Below are positions 18,975-28,034 of a DNA stretch of 64,000 nucleotides, in pieces. Within the stretch, counting starts at the first letter, position 1. Each line of letters begins with the position of its first letter. The position numbers and the translations under genes were made by a program. The DNA is taken from positions 1-64,000 of the forward strand of contig CAWGMT010000006.1 in NCBI GenBank assembly GCA_963823675.1. Reading direction: 5' to 3'. Below the pieces are notes generated by a model, which made no database searches, was not told the DNA's origin, and saw nothing but the letters and a program-made list of their open reading frames with translations. Source of the stretch: CAWGMT01 sp963823675 (GTDB lineage: Bacteria; Planctomycetota; Planctomycetia; Isosphaerales; Isosphaeraceae).

Positions 18975-19586
18975 CTAATAACGGCTGTCCCGCGCTTCGT
19001 CCGCGCGACGGCCCCACGATCGGTCCGCGTGGCTGTGGTGAGCATGGAAGTGCGCCCAGGCGTGGCCGTGCTGCCCCCCGTGGTGCTGCCATCGGGCGTG
19101 ATGTTGGTGCGCCGCCGCGTACCGGCCTCCCATTTGGCCTGGCTGGTTGTGTTCTTGCCAGTGGTTGCGCCATTGTCCCGCATGGCCCTTGGCGCCGTGG
19201 GCGAACGCTCGTCCCTGGTACCCGTCGCGATGCGCCCATCGGCTGCCATGTTCACGATGGCCGGAGCGCTCGCGGCTGAAGTGAGCCGCCCCTTGCTCCC
19301 CTCGCCAGTGCCGGCTTCCTCGTCGTTCCATTCGGCTTCGGCCGTGGTGGGCCGAGGCACGGTTCCAGTTGTCTCGATGCTGCTGGCCGTCGTACCGGCC
19401 GTGGTGGGCCGAGGCACGGTCCCAGTTGTCTCGATGCTGCTGGCCGTCGTACCGGCCGTGCTGGTCGTCGCCGCGCCGCGCCTCACGTCTCCATCCGTCG
19501 GCCGCCGCCGCGGGCCGCCCCGTGATGAGCAGGCCACTCAAGACCAGTGCGGCCGTCAGGCCCACTGCTCGCCAAATACGGCACAT
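18975..19586 (-). CDS. secreted His/Arg/Gln-rich low-complexity protein
   Basis: 203 residues: signal peptide (MCRIWRAVGLTAALVLSGLLITGRPAAAA), then a low-complexity region very rich in His, Arg, Gln and Gly. It contains two tandem copies of the 19-residue unit HGRYDGQQHRDNWDRASAH (second copy differing in one residue), encoded by a 57-bp DNA duplication at about 19342-19455. The ATG at 19586 has AGGAG 7 nt upstream and is preferred to 19607. His-rich composition suggests metal binding outside the cytoplasm, but this is inference. No family recognised. Confidence 0.55.
   Translation of the reverse strand: MCRIWRAVGLTAALVLSGLLITGRPAAAADGWRREARRGDDQHGRYDGQQHRDNWDRASAHHGRYDGQQHRDNWNRASAHHGRSRMERRGSRHWRGEQGAAHFSRERSGHREHGSRWAHRDGYQGRAFAHGAKGHAGQWRNHWQEHNQPGQMGGRYAAAHQHHARWQHHGGQHGHAWAHFHAHHSHADRSWGRRADEARDSRY
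19342..19455. repeat. 57-bp tandem duplication inside the His-rich gene
   Basis: Two nearly identical 57-bp units (1 nt difference visible: GGTTCCAG versus GGTCCCAG). The length is an exact multiple of three, so it adds a 19-residue repeat in frame. Confidence 0.75.
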
Positions 19587-19696
19587 GCTCGTGCTCCTGT
19601 TGCTCATGACGTCTTCGAGAGGGCATCAATCGGCCCTTTATCTTATTACGCCGTCCGAGGGCAACCGGGTGCGCCGGAATAGTGAGCGGGCGAGTG

Positions 19697-21345
19697 TTAC
19701 GGTGTTTCCCCTGGTCCGGAGGGCGCGGCGACGACCAGGCGCCCTAGCGGCTGGGTGGGAACAATGGCGAACGCCGGCCGGGTGACCAGTTTGCGCGAGA
19801 AGGCCGTGACGAGGGTGCGGTACTGCCCGTTCCTCAGCGGGTGGCGCGGGGTGAGCGACCACTGGCCGGTGCTACTGGCCGTCGTGACGCCGGCGACGGT
19901 GATCTTCATCGGCTGCGCCGCCGGGCCAAGCGCGAGGCGGATGATCGAGCCCGGCGCGGCCGTTCCGGAGAACTCCGGCTGGTCGCTCGGCACGATCTGC
20001 GCCGGTCCGTAGATGCGATTGGCCCGGGCGGTCTCCGCCGCGCGTACCAGCGTGCTCTGGTCGATCATTGCGGTTGCCGGCGACTCGACGTTGTCGATCT
20101 GGCCGTTCAACTGAAGCTCCTCGACAAGCGGTGCCTGGTCGCCCAGGGTGGGAGCGATGAAGTCCCGGAACCAGTAATTCACGCCAGTCTTGCCCGAGTG
20201 GGTCACTCCCATGTCCGTCAAGTTATAGTAATGCACCACCGGCCCGTCGCTCTTGACGGGAACCTGGCCCCAGAGGTTGTAGATCGCGCTGGCAGCGGCC
20301 TGGGAGTGCTCGAAGAAAACCAGGGCTTGATCGACCACGGAGGGGACCATCACGGGGGGATCCTTGGCCTCGGCCTGATAGTCGTTGACAATGACTCGGG
20401 CCAGTCCACCAAGCGCGCCGCCGAAGCTCATCTGCTGACCGGGGACGTTTTCGTTGGCGGCGTGAGGATCAAGCAGGATGTCCTCGATAAAGCCCGACTT
20501 GAGCTGTGGCGTCATCTGGCGTTCCAGCGCCGACGATGGCATACGTGTTGACCACGGTCCCCTCGCTGTGGCCGATGAATTCGAGGTCGACCGGATCGTT
20601 GGGCGGGAACTTGCCAGCGACATCGAGGATCATCCGCGCCAGCCGCGGCGACTGTTTGATCGCGTCACCGGCAGTGGAGCTCTGGAGTGCCCAGTTGTAC
20701 GCGATGACCGAGTCGAAGCCCTCTTGTCTCATCATGCAGGCGCTTTCGTTCTCCCAGGGCGGCCCGTGTCTCCAGCTCGGATCCTGAATTCCGCCGTGAG
20801 TCACGATGCCGATCGTGTAGACGCGAAATGACGCGGTTTGCTGGGGATCGGCCGTCGCGGAGGGCGAGCCGGGATCGGCAACGACCAGCACGTAGGGCTT
20901 CGCGGGGTAGGGCGGCAGGCCCCCGGGGAGAGGAATGCTGAGTTCGTGGGTGCCGACCGCGGTGGCAGGCTCACCATTCTGGTCGACCGTGATGGCGCCC
21001 GGACCGGCCGCCGAGCCAGCCGCGGCCAGGGTGACCGTGTCGACCAGCGAGTCGCTCGAGTCGAATTGACCGTCATTCGAGCGGTAGATCCCGAGCTCGA
21101 TCGGCCCCGTACTGTCGGGCGACTGGTTCACCTGGTACTCGAATCGTCACGCTCTTCGAGTCGGTGGTGGTGGCCGAAAGCATCTGGATCGCAGGCACGG
21201 CGGATGCCGCGCTCATCACTAGCCGCGGCTCGAGTCGCTCGTTGGCACCGACCAGAAACGATCGCGCGCCACGTCGCGCGGTCTGGCCAGCGCGGCGGCC
21301 AAGAAACGCAGCCGCAAAAGGGTGCCAGGAGCCAGCCGACATCAT
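19697..21345 (-). CDS. secreted alpha/beta hydrolase with LEPRxxLSA-type motif, frameshifted twice
   Basis: Reading across three frames gives a protein of about 545 residues. The N-terminus carries ERLEPRLVMSAAS, the planctomycete LEPRxxLSA-like export motif. Dropping one base near 21141 restores SVTIEYQVNQSPDSTGPIELGIYRS, a beta-sandwich (CARDB/pre-domain-like). The hydrolase core has GIVTHGGIQDPSW and FIGHSEGTVVNTYAI (Ser nucleophile elbow GHSEG). A second shift near 20535 leads to ALERQMTPQLKSGFIEDILLDPHAANENVPG. The C-terminal region (TVAGVTTASSTGQWSLTPRHPL...) looks like an Ig-like domain. The probable role is a cell-surface esterase or lipase; substrate unknown. Confidence 0.65.
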
Positions 21346-21535
21346 GTCGTGGTTCTCTCCAGCGAGCGTGACCTCAAACCGCGGGCACCATACTCCGCCG
21401 GTCGCAAAATGACAACGTCAACAGCACGAACAATCATGAATTCCGACATTCTCGACCGACACGAAACCCGGGAGCTGTCCGTTTGGCCGACCGCGGCAGC
21501 AATCTTGGATGAATCGATCCAGCAAGGAGCCAATC

Positions 21536-22578
21536 ATGAGGCCATCACACTGGCACAAACGAGGCGGGAACCTGCCGGGCCGGCTCGGGCTCGTCTTCGT
21601 GCTGTCTGGGGTGGCCGGATGCTTCAGCCCTCCTCGACGCGCTTCGGAGGTGTCGGTCGATCCGCCGCCCCAGGCGGTGTCGATCAACGAGGGGCCCGCG
21701 CGGGTTGATGACTCTGTGCTCACCGTTGGCTACTGGAAACAAGACGGTCCGTTGCAGGCCAGAGTCGTCCTCGGGAAGGGGCGGCGCGTCGTGGTCACGG
21801 AGTTTGACGTCGAGCTCGTCGACCTCCAGTTCCAGCCGCCCTTGCCGCGGCAGCCGATCTTCAAGCCGATGCCGATTCCGCTCGGGCCCGTCAGCATCGC
21901 AATGATCCCTGGCATCGCTCTGGAGGTGATCGGCGTCGGACGGAGGAATACCCAGATGCCCGCCAAAGAGCAGCAAGCCCTGGCATCGGACCTCCACGCG
22001 GCCTTCCTGCAAGACCTCCGCCGGCGCGGGCTCGAACTCGTCTCGTCTGACGACTTGCTCGCGAGTCCGGCGTACACGGAGTTGCGCAAGAAGGCCGCGG
22101 TCAGCTCGTCACCATTCCTGGTATTCAACCCGCTGGGGAGTGATACCGGCCAGGTGCTGCACACGCGGACGGTCGCAGCGCCCGGACTGGGCGTATTGCA
22201 GGCAGGCAGCCGCGCTCGCGAGAGTGCCCAGGCGAGAATCCTCTACGAGACGCACGCGGACGTCGCCCTGGCCGTCAAGCTCCGGGTCGGCACTTTCCAG
22301 AGAAGGCCGGCACTCGAGCACAGAAGCGCGATCCGCTTGACAACTCTCGATGGATCGACGACTCTGCGGGCGCGTCACTCATTGATTTCAGACATCGAGG
22401 CAGCCGAGAAAACGGCATTCCGGCCGATCGTGGGCGCGCCGAGCCGGTCGATTCCGAAGTGTTCTCCCGCGAGTTGACCGCAATGCTCCCCAAGTTCATC
22501 GCCCTCGCCCTGGAAGAAGCCAGTATCAAACACCCGATCCCCACCCTCGCCGCGGCGGACGCTTCGTCCAACCCATGA
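21536..22578 (+). CDS. lipoprotein, hypothetical, with 3' frameshift
   Basis: Begins MRPSHWHKRGGNLPGRLGLVFVLSGVAGC; the lipobox VAGC gives a lipid-anchored mature Cys. AAGGAG precedes the ATG (21536) at 7 nt. The mature protein is about 310 residues with no recognised domain; a segment KEQQALASDLHAAFLQDLRRRGLELVSSDDLLAS resembles the tail-strand of periplasmic outer-envelope lipoproteins. The frame opened at 21536 ends at 22477, but a one-base change near 22390-22410 continues to REELTAM-like REL TAMLPKFIALALEEASIKHPIPTL, ending at 22578; that tail is more protein-like than the short frame. Function unknown. Confidence 0.55.
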
Positions 22579-22617
22579 AGGAATGGATTCCCGTGCGGAG
22601 CCCCAATAGCGGAGAAA

Positions 22618-22731
22618 CTCGTTCCCACGCTCTGCGTGGGAATGCCGTCTAGGACGCTCCGCGTCGTCCGGTCCCGGCAGAAGGCCGCAGAGCGGCTCGG
22701 GAGGCATTCCCACGCAGAGCGTGGGAACGAG
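22618..22731. repeat. REP-like hairpin pair, TTCCCACGCTCTGCGTGGGAA family
   Basis: Perfect 29-bp outer arms at 22618-22646 and 22703-22731. Each arm contains the hairpin TTCCCACGC, loop TCT, GCGTGGGAA. The two face each other across 56 nt, the BIME arrangement, but the head is ACTCG rather than GTAG. It lies between two convergent gene ends and could also stop transcription. Confidence 0.6.
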
Positions 22732-22775
22732 TCAGATCGGTGCAATCCGTTCCACCCGGGCACTGAGTCCGACGA

Positions 22776-24386
22776 TCATCCGCCCCCGGCCTGCTTCATG
22801 CGCTGTTCGATCATCTTTCGCCGCGCTGCGACGGAATCGGCTTCGCCCCCGCGGCGATCAATCGCTCGGCCTCGCGCAGGGCGGCGAGTGCCCCGGCGCG
22901 GTCGCCTTGCTGAAGGAGGCGATCGGCGAGGACCGTCCGCGCCGTCCAGGAGCTCATGTGCAGTTCGCAACACAGCCGCATCAAAGCCAGCCCCTCCGCC
23001 GGCTTGCCTTCGCCGATCAGGCCGTCACCGGCGTCGTCCAGCGAGTCCGCGGACATTTCGGGCCCGAAACGCCGGGCCACTCGGATTGCCTCCTCGATCC
23101 CGCGCTTGAGAACCAGGTTGAACGAGCTGCCCTGCCGACGGCGGCAGCGGCGCGGGCTCGCGCACGCTCAGTGTGAGCCGGCCCGGATCGATCCCCTTGC
23201 CCTTCGCAACGTCCTTGAGGAATGCCACGGCAGGCTGGTCGCCTTTGAGATGGGCGTCGAAAAAAGCCTTGACGAGCCGGCAGATACTGTCGTAGCCCGC
23301 CCGGATCGCGGCCGCCTTTTCCGGCGGGGCATTCCGGCCCGGAAAAAAGGCGAACCGTGCCGCACCCTGGGTGATGTAGTCGTTGTGATCGAGGTCCGGG
23401 ACGGTCACCGTGTAGAGCCTGGTGTATTTCCAGTGGTCCCAGTGGCGGAAACTGGTCGAATCTTCCTTCGGTGCCAGGAGCAGAATTGGCCCGGCGAGCC
23501 GGTCGGCTACGGCCAGACGCGCCTTGAGCGGCTCGAAGCCCGGCTCGCCGGGGGCGCCGTGCTCGACCGTCGAGTCCAGGCTGACCACCGCTTCGACCGG
23601 CGAATTGCGCTCGGCCCGCCAGGCCAGGACCGCCTGCGCCCCATAGCTGTGCCCGATCGCCCCGATCAGCCCGAGGTCGAAGCCCGGCCGCGCCTTGACA
23701 TATCGGACCAGGAAATCCATCTCCTTGATCGACCGGTCGAGGTCCCAGTCGATGTTCAGGTACGCGGGGTTCTCGGACTGGTAGGCGGCGACGGCCACAA
23801 CGTAGCCGTGGCTGGCCAGGTATTCGTAGAGGGCGGCGTTGTCTTCGATGGTCCCGCCGAGCCCGGGGTGACCGATGATCAGGGGGAACTTGCCCGGCGC
23901 GACGGGGGCATCCTTGACCGCGTAGGTCGTTGTGTCAAGCCATCGCTCGATCCCCGCGGCTTTCGCTGCGTCGATCTTGGCGGGCCGCTCTTCGAGCACC
24001 TCCTCGGCCATCGTGCGCCGCGTGAAGGCACAAAGGCGCCGCGCGAATGCGGCAATCCGGGGGTCGTCGGAGCCAATCTCGAGATAGGCGCGGTAGCGCA
24101 AGGGCGTGGCGTCAGTCTTCCGCGCGGGGTACCAGATGTAGACCAGGATCGGCCGCGGGCTCTCCCTGGCCGGCCCCGCGGCGGCCGCGCCAGCGTCGTA
24201 ATCGCGTGCGTAGCGCCGGGCATGGTCGAGCTGCCAGGAGCTGGAAAACCCGACTGCGTGCGGGCCGGGCTCGAGCCCGCCCCAGAGCCGCCTGTCCTGG
24301 GCAGACGCGGACGGTACCTCCAGGGCGACGAACAGAAGGCCCAGTCCGAGAAGTTTGATTCCGACCTGCAAGGCGGCTGGCGTCAT
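22776..24386 (-). CDS. exported alpha/beta hydrolase (PAF-acetylhydrolase-like) with TPR-like tail, frameshifted
   Basis: Starts with a signal peptide (IKLLGLGLLFVALEVPSASAQ). The hydrolase core has PILVYIWYPAR, FPLIIGHPGLGGT, and the nucleophile elbow IGAIGHSYGAQAVLAW, with later PDLDHNDYITQ for the catalytic His. This matches the platelet-activating-factor acetylhydrolase/dienelactone hydrolase branch. After about residue 430 a shift near 23115-23130 gives EEAIRVARRFGPEMSADSLDDAG and LRLCCELHMSSWTARTVLADRLLQQGDRAGALAALREAERL, a tetratricopeptide-like tail. A further shift near 22840 gives RRKMIEQRMKQAGGG and the stop. AGAGGAG lies 8 nt before the ATG. Substrate unknown. Confidence 0.65.
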
Positions 24387-24621
24387 TGATTATCTCCTCT
24401 GGCCCGGAGGGCTCGCCGAACCAGTGCACCCGCAGAGCGGACTGCGCGAGTGTACCTCAAGCGTCTCAGCGTGACTCTTCGGGATGTCACTCGGAAATGC
24501 CGGACCTACAAGATACCGTGTTCTGCCTTCGATCGGAACGCAATTACCGCGTGATGCATGAAGAAGGAATGTATCGGAAGCGGGCAGGGACGCCCGCACC
24601 ACTGCGTTACTTCCTCGAAAA

Positions 24622-24671
24622 GTCGTCTTTCGCTCCGCGAAAGAACTTCCTTTCGCGGAGCGAAAGGCGAC
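24622..24671. repeat. paired GTCGCCTTTCG hairpin element
   Basis: Two facing copies of the hairpin found at 18855. The 22-bp outer arms match with one mismatch, and each arm holds a CTTTCGCTCCGCGAAAG hairpin (7-bp arms, TCC loop). It lies in the 395-nt gap before the next gene. Confidence 0.55.
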
Positions 24672-24781
24672 AATGAAAAACGCGCTGCGCGTTGGTTGCG
24701 ACGTTACCTTCCGCGGCAACGTTCTTGGTTGACTAGGGCAGTTCGCGGGTCGCACTCACGTCGCTCTTGAGGACGCTCACC

Positions 24782-25139
24782 ATGAATGCACAGCAGCCAG
24801 GATTTTGGTTGGGGGTCTTGCTGGGTGGGGGTGGTGTCGGGGCAATCGCCGGGCTCGTTCCTTTGTTTCTTGGCGTGCGCCAGGACAAAACTTGGCTTGC
24901 GGTCGGAGGGTTCCTGGCCTCGGTGGCGGGCGGACTTCCTGGATCGACTCGATCGCGCAGCCGCCAAGCTGCGCTATCGCCTGATCCAGAAAGGCGATGG
25001 GGCCGTCGTCTACGAGCCCAAGGCGCTCTTGCACATGGAGGCGACGCGCATCTGCGTTGAGCTGGGCGCGGACGACGCGGTGGTGACCGGCCCGAATATG
25101 ACTGTGAAGAATCTGAAGAAGCAGATCCAGCAACTCTGA
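24782..25139 (+). CDS. small membrane protein joined out of frame to an unrelated cytoplasmic tail
   Basis: The first frame starts MNAQQPGFWLGVLLGGGGVGAIAGLVPLFLG, with two short hydrophobic segments and the second one interrupted (WLAVGGFLASVAGG). Near 24930-24945 the coding signal moves to another frame: FLDRLDRAAAKLRYRLIQKGDGAVVYEPKALLHMEATRICVELGADDAVVTGPNMTVKNLKKQIQQL. The two parts do not obviously belong together. Either one base is missing, or a deletion has fused the start of a planctomycete membrane protein to the end of another gene. Neither part is a family I recognise. The stop is 33 nt before the tyrosinase start. Confidence 0.4.
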
Positions 25140-25172
25140 TACCCCGAACTCCCGGAAAACGGAAGGATTGCC

Positions 25173-26723
25173 ATGAGCCAAAAGAATGCTGCTAAAGCCA
25201 AGACCTCGCGGCGCGGGTTCCTGGCCGCGAGCGGGGCGGCCGTGATCGCCTCCGGCATCAAGCTGAGCCCGGCGCGGGCTCAAGCGGGGACGCCGTTTCT
25301 GCGCAAGAGCCTTGCGGGCCCCCAGATCGGCCCGGTCCTCGACAGCTACCGCAAAGCCATCGCCGCAATGCTCCAGTTGCCCCCGACCGACGCGCGGAAC
25401 TGGTATCGCATCGCTTTTATTCATGAGCTCGACTGCCCGCACCAGAACTGGTGGTTCTTGCCCTGGCACCGCGGTTACATCGGCTGGTTCGAGCAGATCT
25501 GCCGCGATTTGAGCGGTGACTCCACGTTCGCTCTGCCTTACTGGGATTGGACCGCCAATCCGAATCTCCCCGCGCCTTTTGGCGATAACAGTGTGCTCAA
25601 TCCCGCCAATCCGGCTTTCATTGCCTCGCTCCAGGACTTTCAAAGCCAGATGAGCAGTCCCGTGAGCGCTCTTTATCAGAGTTTTACCCAGGCTCAGTCG
25701 GCACAGGCTCAAGTCCGTCAACTCGCCGATGCGCAGACCTTCTTGAACCAGATCAGTGGAGATTTCTTCCCGATCGCCCAGTCACGTCAGTCCGACTTCG
25801 GCGGAAGTTACCCGGGAGAGGTCTCGATCGGTCGAATCGAAAGTGCGCTCGCCCCGACGGCCTTCGCCGATTTCGCGAGCTTGCCGGCTGCGAGTCATAG
25901 CGCGATGGCGGGCGAGGGCATTCTGGAGACTCACCCACACGACAACGTGCACGGGGCCGTGGGGGGTTTCATGAGCCAGTTCCTCTCGCCGGTCAACCCG
26001 ATTTTCTGGACGCACCACGCGAACATCGACCGCCTCTGGGACGTCTGGACTCGCAAACAGCAGAAGCTGGGGCTGCCGACGCTGCCGCAGGGTGCCGATC
26101 TGGCGAGGTGGCAACAAGAGCCGTTCCTGTTCTACGTCGACACCCAGGGAAACCCGGTCACGAAGAACACGGCCGGAAGTTACTCCACGATTGATGTCTT
26201 TAATTATCAATATGAGCCGGGGTCGGGCGAGGAGGTCGTGCCGGCCGCCTCGCCGCTTTTGGCGGCCGTGCATCCGCCGACGGCGAGCACCTTGACGCGC
26301 CACGTCCTCGATTTCCAGCAGCCGACCTTGGGATCCGCCGCCGTCCCGGCGGAGGCAGCTCGATTGGCGGGAACCAAGGAGGGCCGAGAACTCGTCGCCC
26401 GGATCACGCTCGAACTGCCGCCCAATCGTCGCGGCGTCCGATTCCACGTGCTGGTCAACCCGCCGGAAGGCGTGAAGAATGTCGGCTTCCACGACCCGAG
26501 CTTCGCCGGCACCATCGCGCCGTTCGGCAGTCATGGCGGCGGGCACATGGCCGGTCCCACGAGCTTTGACGTTCCCTTGACCAGTGCGATCCGGAAGCTC
26601 CGCGCCGCCAACCTGTGGGATGCTGCCCAGCCGATCCGCATCCAGGTCGTGCCCGACACCCGCGGCGTGACGGCGACCCCGTTCTCAGTGCCTTTGACGT
26701 CGATTTCGATTCGGACGATTTAG
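25173..26723 (+). CDS. tyrosinase / polyphenol oxidase, Tat-exported
   Basis: 516-residue type 3 copper enzyme. Tat signal SRRGFLAASGAAVIASG (residues 12-28). Copper A site: His84 (FIHELDC), His90 (PHQNWWFLPWH) and His99 (PWHRGY). Copper B site: His256 and His260 (HPHDNVHG) and His282 (FWTHHANIDRLWD). The C-terminal about 140 residues form a beta-rich extension like the plant/bacterial polyphenol-oxidase KFDV region (LVARITLELPPNRRGVRFHVLVNPP, AGTIAPFGSHGGGHMAG). It would oxidise phenols to quinones outside the cytoplasm. GGAAGG lies 7 nt before the ATG. A perfect hairpin spans the stop codon. A small lipoprotein resembling its C-terminal domain lies 0.75 kb downstream. Confidence 0.9.
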   Translation: MSQKNAAKAKTSRRGFLAASGAAVIASGIKLSPARAQAGTPFLRKSLAGPQIGPVLDSYRKAIAAMLQLPPTDARNWYRIAFIHELDCPHQNWWFLPWHRGYIGWFEQICRDLSGDSTFALPYWDWTANPNLPAPFGDNSVLNPANPAFIASLQDFQSQMSSPVSALYQSFTQAQSAQAQVRQLADAQTFLNQISGDFFPIAQSRQSDFGGSYPGEVSIGRIESALAPTAFADFASLPAASHSAMAGEGILETHPHDNVHGAVGGFMSQFLSPVNPIFWTHHANIDRLWDVWTRKQQKLGLPTLPQGADLARWQQEPFLFYVDTQGNPVTKNTAGSYSTIDVFNYQYEPGSGEEVVPAASPLLAAVHPPTASTLTRHVLDFQQPTLGSAAVPAEAARLAGTKEGRELVARITLELPPNRRGVRFHVLVNPPEGVKNVGFHDPSFAGTIAPFGSHGGGHMAGPTSFDVPLTSAIRKLRAANLWDAAQPIRIQVVPDTRGVTATPFSVPLTSISIRTI

Positions 26724-26757
26724 TGTGTCGCCAACCTGCGGTTGGCGACACACTAAA
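26719..26757. terminator. 17-bp-arm hairpin overlapping the tyrosinase stop codon
   Basis: Arms TTTAGTGTGTCGCCAAC and its exact reverse complement, loop CTGCG. The TAG stop of tyrosinase (26721-26723) lies in the left arm. The right arm ends in CACTAAA with no T-tract. A terminator or mRNA 3' stabiliser is likely. Confidence 0.6.
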
Positions 26758-26778
26758 TGGGCATACGTGATCCTGGGA

Positions 26779-27346
26779 GGGCAAGGCTGGCGCGGTGAAA
26801 AGCTGGGCTTGCACAGCTCCGGTGAGCCTTTGGCCACGCGCAGCTTTTGTTGCGCTTCGAGGTCGCGTTTGTTGTGCGCGGGTCTCCTGACCCCGCACGA
26901 GTGCCCGACCGAAGGTCTCCTTACTTCGGAGTGTGCCCTGAGAGCGCAAAGGCGTTTGTTGTGCGCGGGTCTCCTGACCCCGCACGAGTGCCCGACCGAA
27001 GGTCTCCTTAATTCGGAGTGCGCCCTGAGAGCGCAAAGGCGTTTGTTGTGCGCGGGTCTCCTGACCCCGCACGAGTGCCCGACCGAAGGTCTCCTTAATT
27101 CGGAGTGCGCCCTGAGAGCGCAAATGCCTTTGGAGCCAGGGCCTATGACGAGCTCGGGAGACCTTCGGTCAGGGATCCCGGCGGGGTCGTGAGACCCGCG
27201 CCGAACACTCGAGACCTTCGGTCTGGGATCCCGGCGGGGTCGTGAGACCCGCGCCGAACACTCGGCGGCTTGGCGCCTTCATCAATCGAAACCGGACGAA
27301 CCCCAAACCCAGTCAAGCCCAACTTTTCACCGCGCGAGGCTCGCCC
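26779..27346. repeat. composite palindromic element with three 87-bp tandem repeats
   Basis: Flanked by 33-nt imperfect inverted repeats (26779-26811 and 27314-27346, 29 of 33 matching; core GCGCGGTGAAAAG). Inside are three tandem 87-bp units (26865-27125), then two 53-bp units (from 27158 and 27211). The 53-bp units carry the inverted version of the GGGTCTCCTGACCCC-type core of the 87-bp units. The 87-bp period is 29 codons, so open frames run through it, but they look accidental. It separates the tyrosinase from the small lipoprotein. Confidence 0.65.
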
Positions 27347-27397
27347 ACCCGGAATTGTGCAAGGCGATTTAGGTGAGACCGCGGATTTCGGTATGCT

Positions 27398-27445
27398 GTA
27401 GGTCAGGCTTTCCAGCCTGACGTCAGGCTGGAAAGCCTGACCTAC
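27398..27445. repeat. GTAG-headed REP hairpin pair, family 2, perfect 48-bp palindrome
   Basis: GTAG followed by GTCAGGCTTTCCAGCCTGAC (8-bp arms, TTCC loop) at 27398-27421. Its exact inverted copy follows immediately at 27422-27445 with zero spacing. It ends 22 nt before the lipoprotein start. Same architecture as the RAYT-linked REP family of this window but different arm sequence. Confidence 0.75.
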
Positions 27446-27467
27446 ACTTCGGCGGCGAGGCAATCTC

Positions 27468-27899
27468 ATGCGAATGACCTTGTTGATCACGTGGGCACTC
27501 CTGCCAGCCGGGATAGTCGCCTGCACCCCACCTGGTTCGCCGATCGGGCCGGGAGGAAAACTGACCCTCAATCTGTCGCGGCGACCCGCCGCCAATGAGA
27601 TGCTCGTCGTTCAAATCAAGGTGGGCGTTCTCAAACGAGGTACGAAGATCCTCGTCCGCGCGATCAATAAAGAACTCGCCGGGACCATCACGCCCTTCGG
27701 AATTCGGCCCGGTCAGAAGGCCGGTCTCTTCACGGTTCCCGTCCCCAGCAAGGCGGTCGCGGACAAGAAGGTGTCGCTTCTCTTCGAAGTTCTGGAAAAA
27801 GATGCCAAGGCGGCTCGTGCCGCGACCAAAGCGGAAATCGAGGATGCGAAGCTTGTCTTGATCCCGGTTTCCGATCGTGGCGGGAAAGGCAATCGTTAG
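27468..27899 (+). CDS. small lipoprotein resembling the tyrosinase C-terminal domain
   Basis: 143 residues. N-terminus MRMTLLITWALLPAGIVAC, with IVAC as a possible lipobox. The mature part (MLVVQIKVGVLKRGTKILVRAINKELAGTITPFGIRPGQKAGLFTVPVPSKAV...KLVLIPVSD) is beta-rich. It shares with the tyrosinase C-terminus the sequence AGTI(T/A)PFG, a Gly-rich loop containing AG, and an F-x-VP strand followed by a helix. I infer a stand-alone copy of the same beta domain, possibly a partner or inhibitor of the tyrosinase; this needs a profile comparison. GGCGAGGC precedes the ATG. No named family recognised. Confidence 0.6.
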   Translation: MRMTLLITWALLPAGIVACTPPGSPIGPGGKLTLNLSRRPAANEMLVVQIKVGVLKRGTKILVRAINKELAGTITPFGIRPGQKAGLFTVPVPSKAVADKKVSLLFEVLEKDAKAARAATKAEIEDAKLVLIPVSDRGGKGNR

Positions 27900-28034
27900 G
27901 CTGCTTGGATCAACCCGATCCCAGCTTGTATACTGAAATCGCCGCCCCGGTCGCGGGTCAAGCAAGAACGGCGTCGTCTCGACGAAGCCGGAGACGACCC
28001 CCGTCGCGTCCGTTGAACCGGAGCGAAGGCGCTG

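Noticed and set aside
26865..27125. Protein with 29-residue repeats across the 87-bp units
   Set aside because: The unit length is divisible by three so frames stay open by arithmetic. There is no ribosome binding site and the element looks non-coding.
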